A stretch of 64,000 nucleotides of DNA from Protopterus annectens (taxonomy: Eukaryota > Chordata > Ceratodontiformes > Protopteridae): the NCBI RefSeq assembly GCF_019279795.1, contig NC_056743.1, forward strand, positions 930,312,516 through 930,376,515. The letters are read 5' to 3'. Positions 63,081-64,000 of the stretch are shown one piece after another. Position numbers and translations under genes: made by a program. Within the stretch, counting starts at the first letter, position 1; each line of letters starts with the position of its first letter. A model generated the notes under the pieces. That model was given only the letters and a program-made list of their open reading frames with translations, did not search any database and had not been told where the DNA came from.

Positions 63081-64000
63081 ACTAAGAGATACACCAGGTT
63101 TGGTCAGAAGTAGCTTTTCTTCAACACTGTGCACATCATATCGGAAATGATGCTTGTAAATTAATATGTGCAAAGATGAAACTAATAGTGAAAATGTGGA
63201 AGTAACACTAACAGTCTTGGGTTCAAACTGCTCTGTACAGCACTTAATATTGTAGAGGCCTAAGTCTGTGGTACGCTCATGACAATGCATGTGCATGCCA
63301 GGAATGTAAACAGAGCAAGACTGCTGTGGATTACTGGAGAATGTTTGTGATACATGGTCAGTAACAGTTACAAGAGTTTTCTTACAACAAGTCTGTACTG
63401 TTGCATGCATCAGCTAGTACAGTAGAGGTATGTTGATCATGCTGTATGTTTGTGTTATGAAAATTGTGAAATCCCCATTCTGGGCAAGTAATTAAAGAGA
63501 CTGAATCCTCACCACTGAATGGAGATGGATGTTCACCTGGAATACAAACGGATAGCACACCTCTCTGCGTCAAGCACAATTTGCATTAAGAGCATACAAG
63601 CAACACAATCAGCTAAGGGTCTGGGTTTCTCTCTATTTCTCCGCAGGTTCCCATTAAGGCACCCCACTGGCACAGCTACAGAGTTAAGCCCTCAGCTAAG
63701 TGTCGAAGCCAAGTCCTACTGTGAAACCTGTGCTTCGTGTCCCTGCTCAAAGAAGCTGACACACGCACTATGAGATTTGATTTTCACACGCACAAACACA
63801 CACACCTCGGAAAGGTGGTCACAGACTTACTAGCTAAGCCCCCTTCTACACAAACTATAAGCTAGTTAACCTGCCATAAGCCACCCCAAAGCTGGCTACT
63901 CTAAGGTTCTTGCAAGGGTACCCAATTATACTGAGTGAAATTAGTATCAATAGAAAAAGTAATGCTGACCAAACAGCCAAGCTTTAACACATGTATCTAC
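63081..64000. other. No gene recognised
   Basis: Mixed sequence with open frames up to 136 codons that have no recognisable motif (63000-63410 minus, 63519-63773 plus). Confidence 0.4.

Noticed and set aside
63000-63410. 136-codon frame as a gene
   Set aside because: Starts and ends in CA/TA low complexity, no domain, no sign of exon borders.
1-64000. tRNA, rRNA or other host RNA genes
   Set aside because: No clover-leaf with A and B boxes or rRNA core sequence was noticed by eye; a tRNAscan or Infernal run would settle this.

Overview
The window looks like transposon-packed DNA from a large-genome vertebrate. The best guess is an amphibian (caecilian or salamander); lungfish is not excluded. 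The reasons are DIRS-type tyrosine-recombinase retrotransposons in very high density, a CR1 LINE with an esterase-type ORF1, L2-like LINE tails, a Penelope-like element (PLE) with hammerhead ribozymes, and hAT and MITE remnants. I found no host gene, rRNA, tRNA or CRISPR array. The organism call is inference from transposon content.

Layout. At 1-1316 there is an old LINE fragment and a small MITE-like repeat. An old DIRS element (A) runs from 1317 to about 18850. It is split by a younger, structurally complete DIRS element (B, 4058-10156) and by a Penelope-like element (11030-16965). The PLE has two almost identical 1.26-kb direct repeats (PLTRs), each with a hammerhead ribozyme, and is flanked by a 757-bp duplication of element A. 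An old L2-like LINE lies at 19065-20460. DIRS element C (second family, 20826-23832) is interrupted by a 0.7-kb inverted-repeat element carrying two opposed hammerhead ribozymes and flanked by a 14-bp target duplication. At 23833-25458 there are unclassified repeats. A CR1 LINE (25460-29345) is followed at its 5' side by a tandem array of about 584-bp units (29642-31312). DIRS D (second family, 32553-38118) is structurally complete. DIRS E (38882-44637), F (about 45815-51247) and G (51392-57503) belong to the first family. G sits cleanly inside a LINE fragment. At 57600-60472 there is an hAT transposase remnant with an L2-like LINE inside it, and at 60600-62100 a fossil DIRS (H). The last 1.9 kb is low-complexity or unassigned.

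How the parts work together. The complete DIRS copies read, on the minus strand, right ITR, gag, RT, RNase H, tyrosine recombinase, internal complementary region (ICR), left ITR. The ICR equals the reverse complement of the left end joined to that of the right end, as expected if the element passes through a circular DNA that the recombinase integrates. Most copies carry frameshifts. The longest pol frame is in F (747 codons), but its recombinase domain is gutted by in-frame deletions. In the PLE the RT and the GIY-YIG endonuclease would copy and insert the element, and the ribozymes would process its RNA. All eight DIRS copies, the PLE and the CR1 lie on the minus strand.
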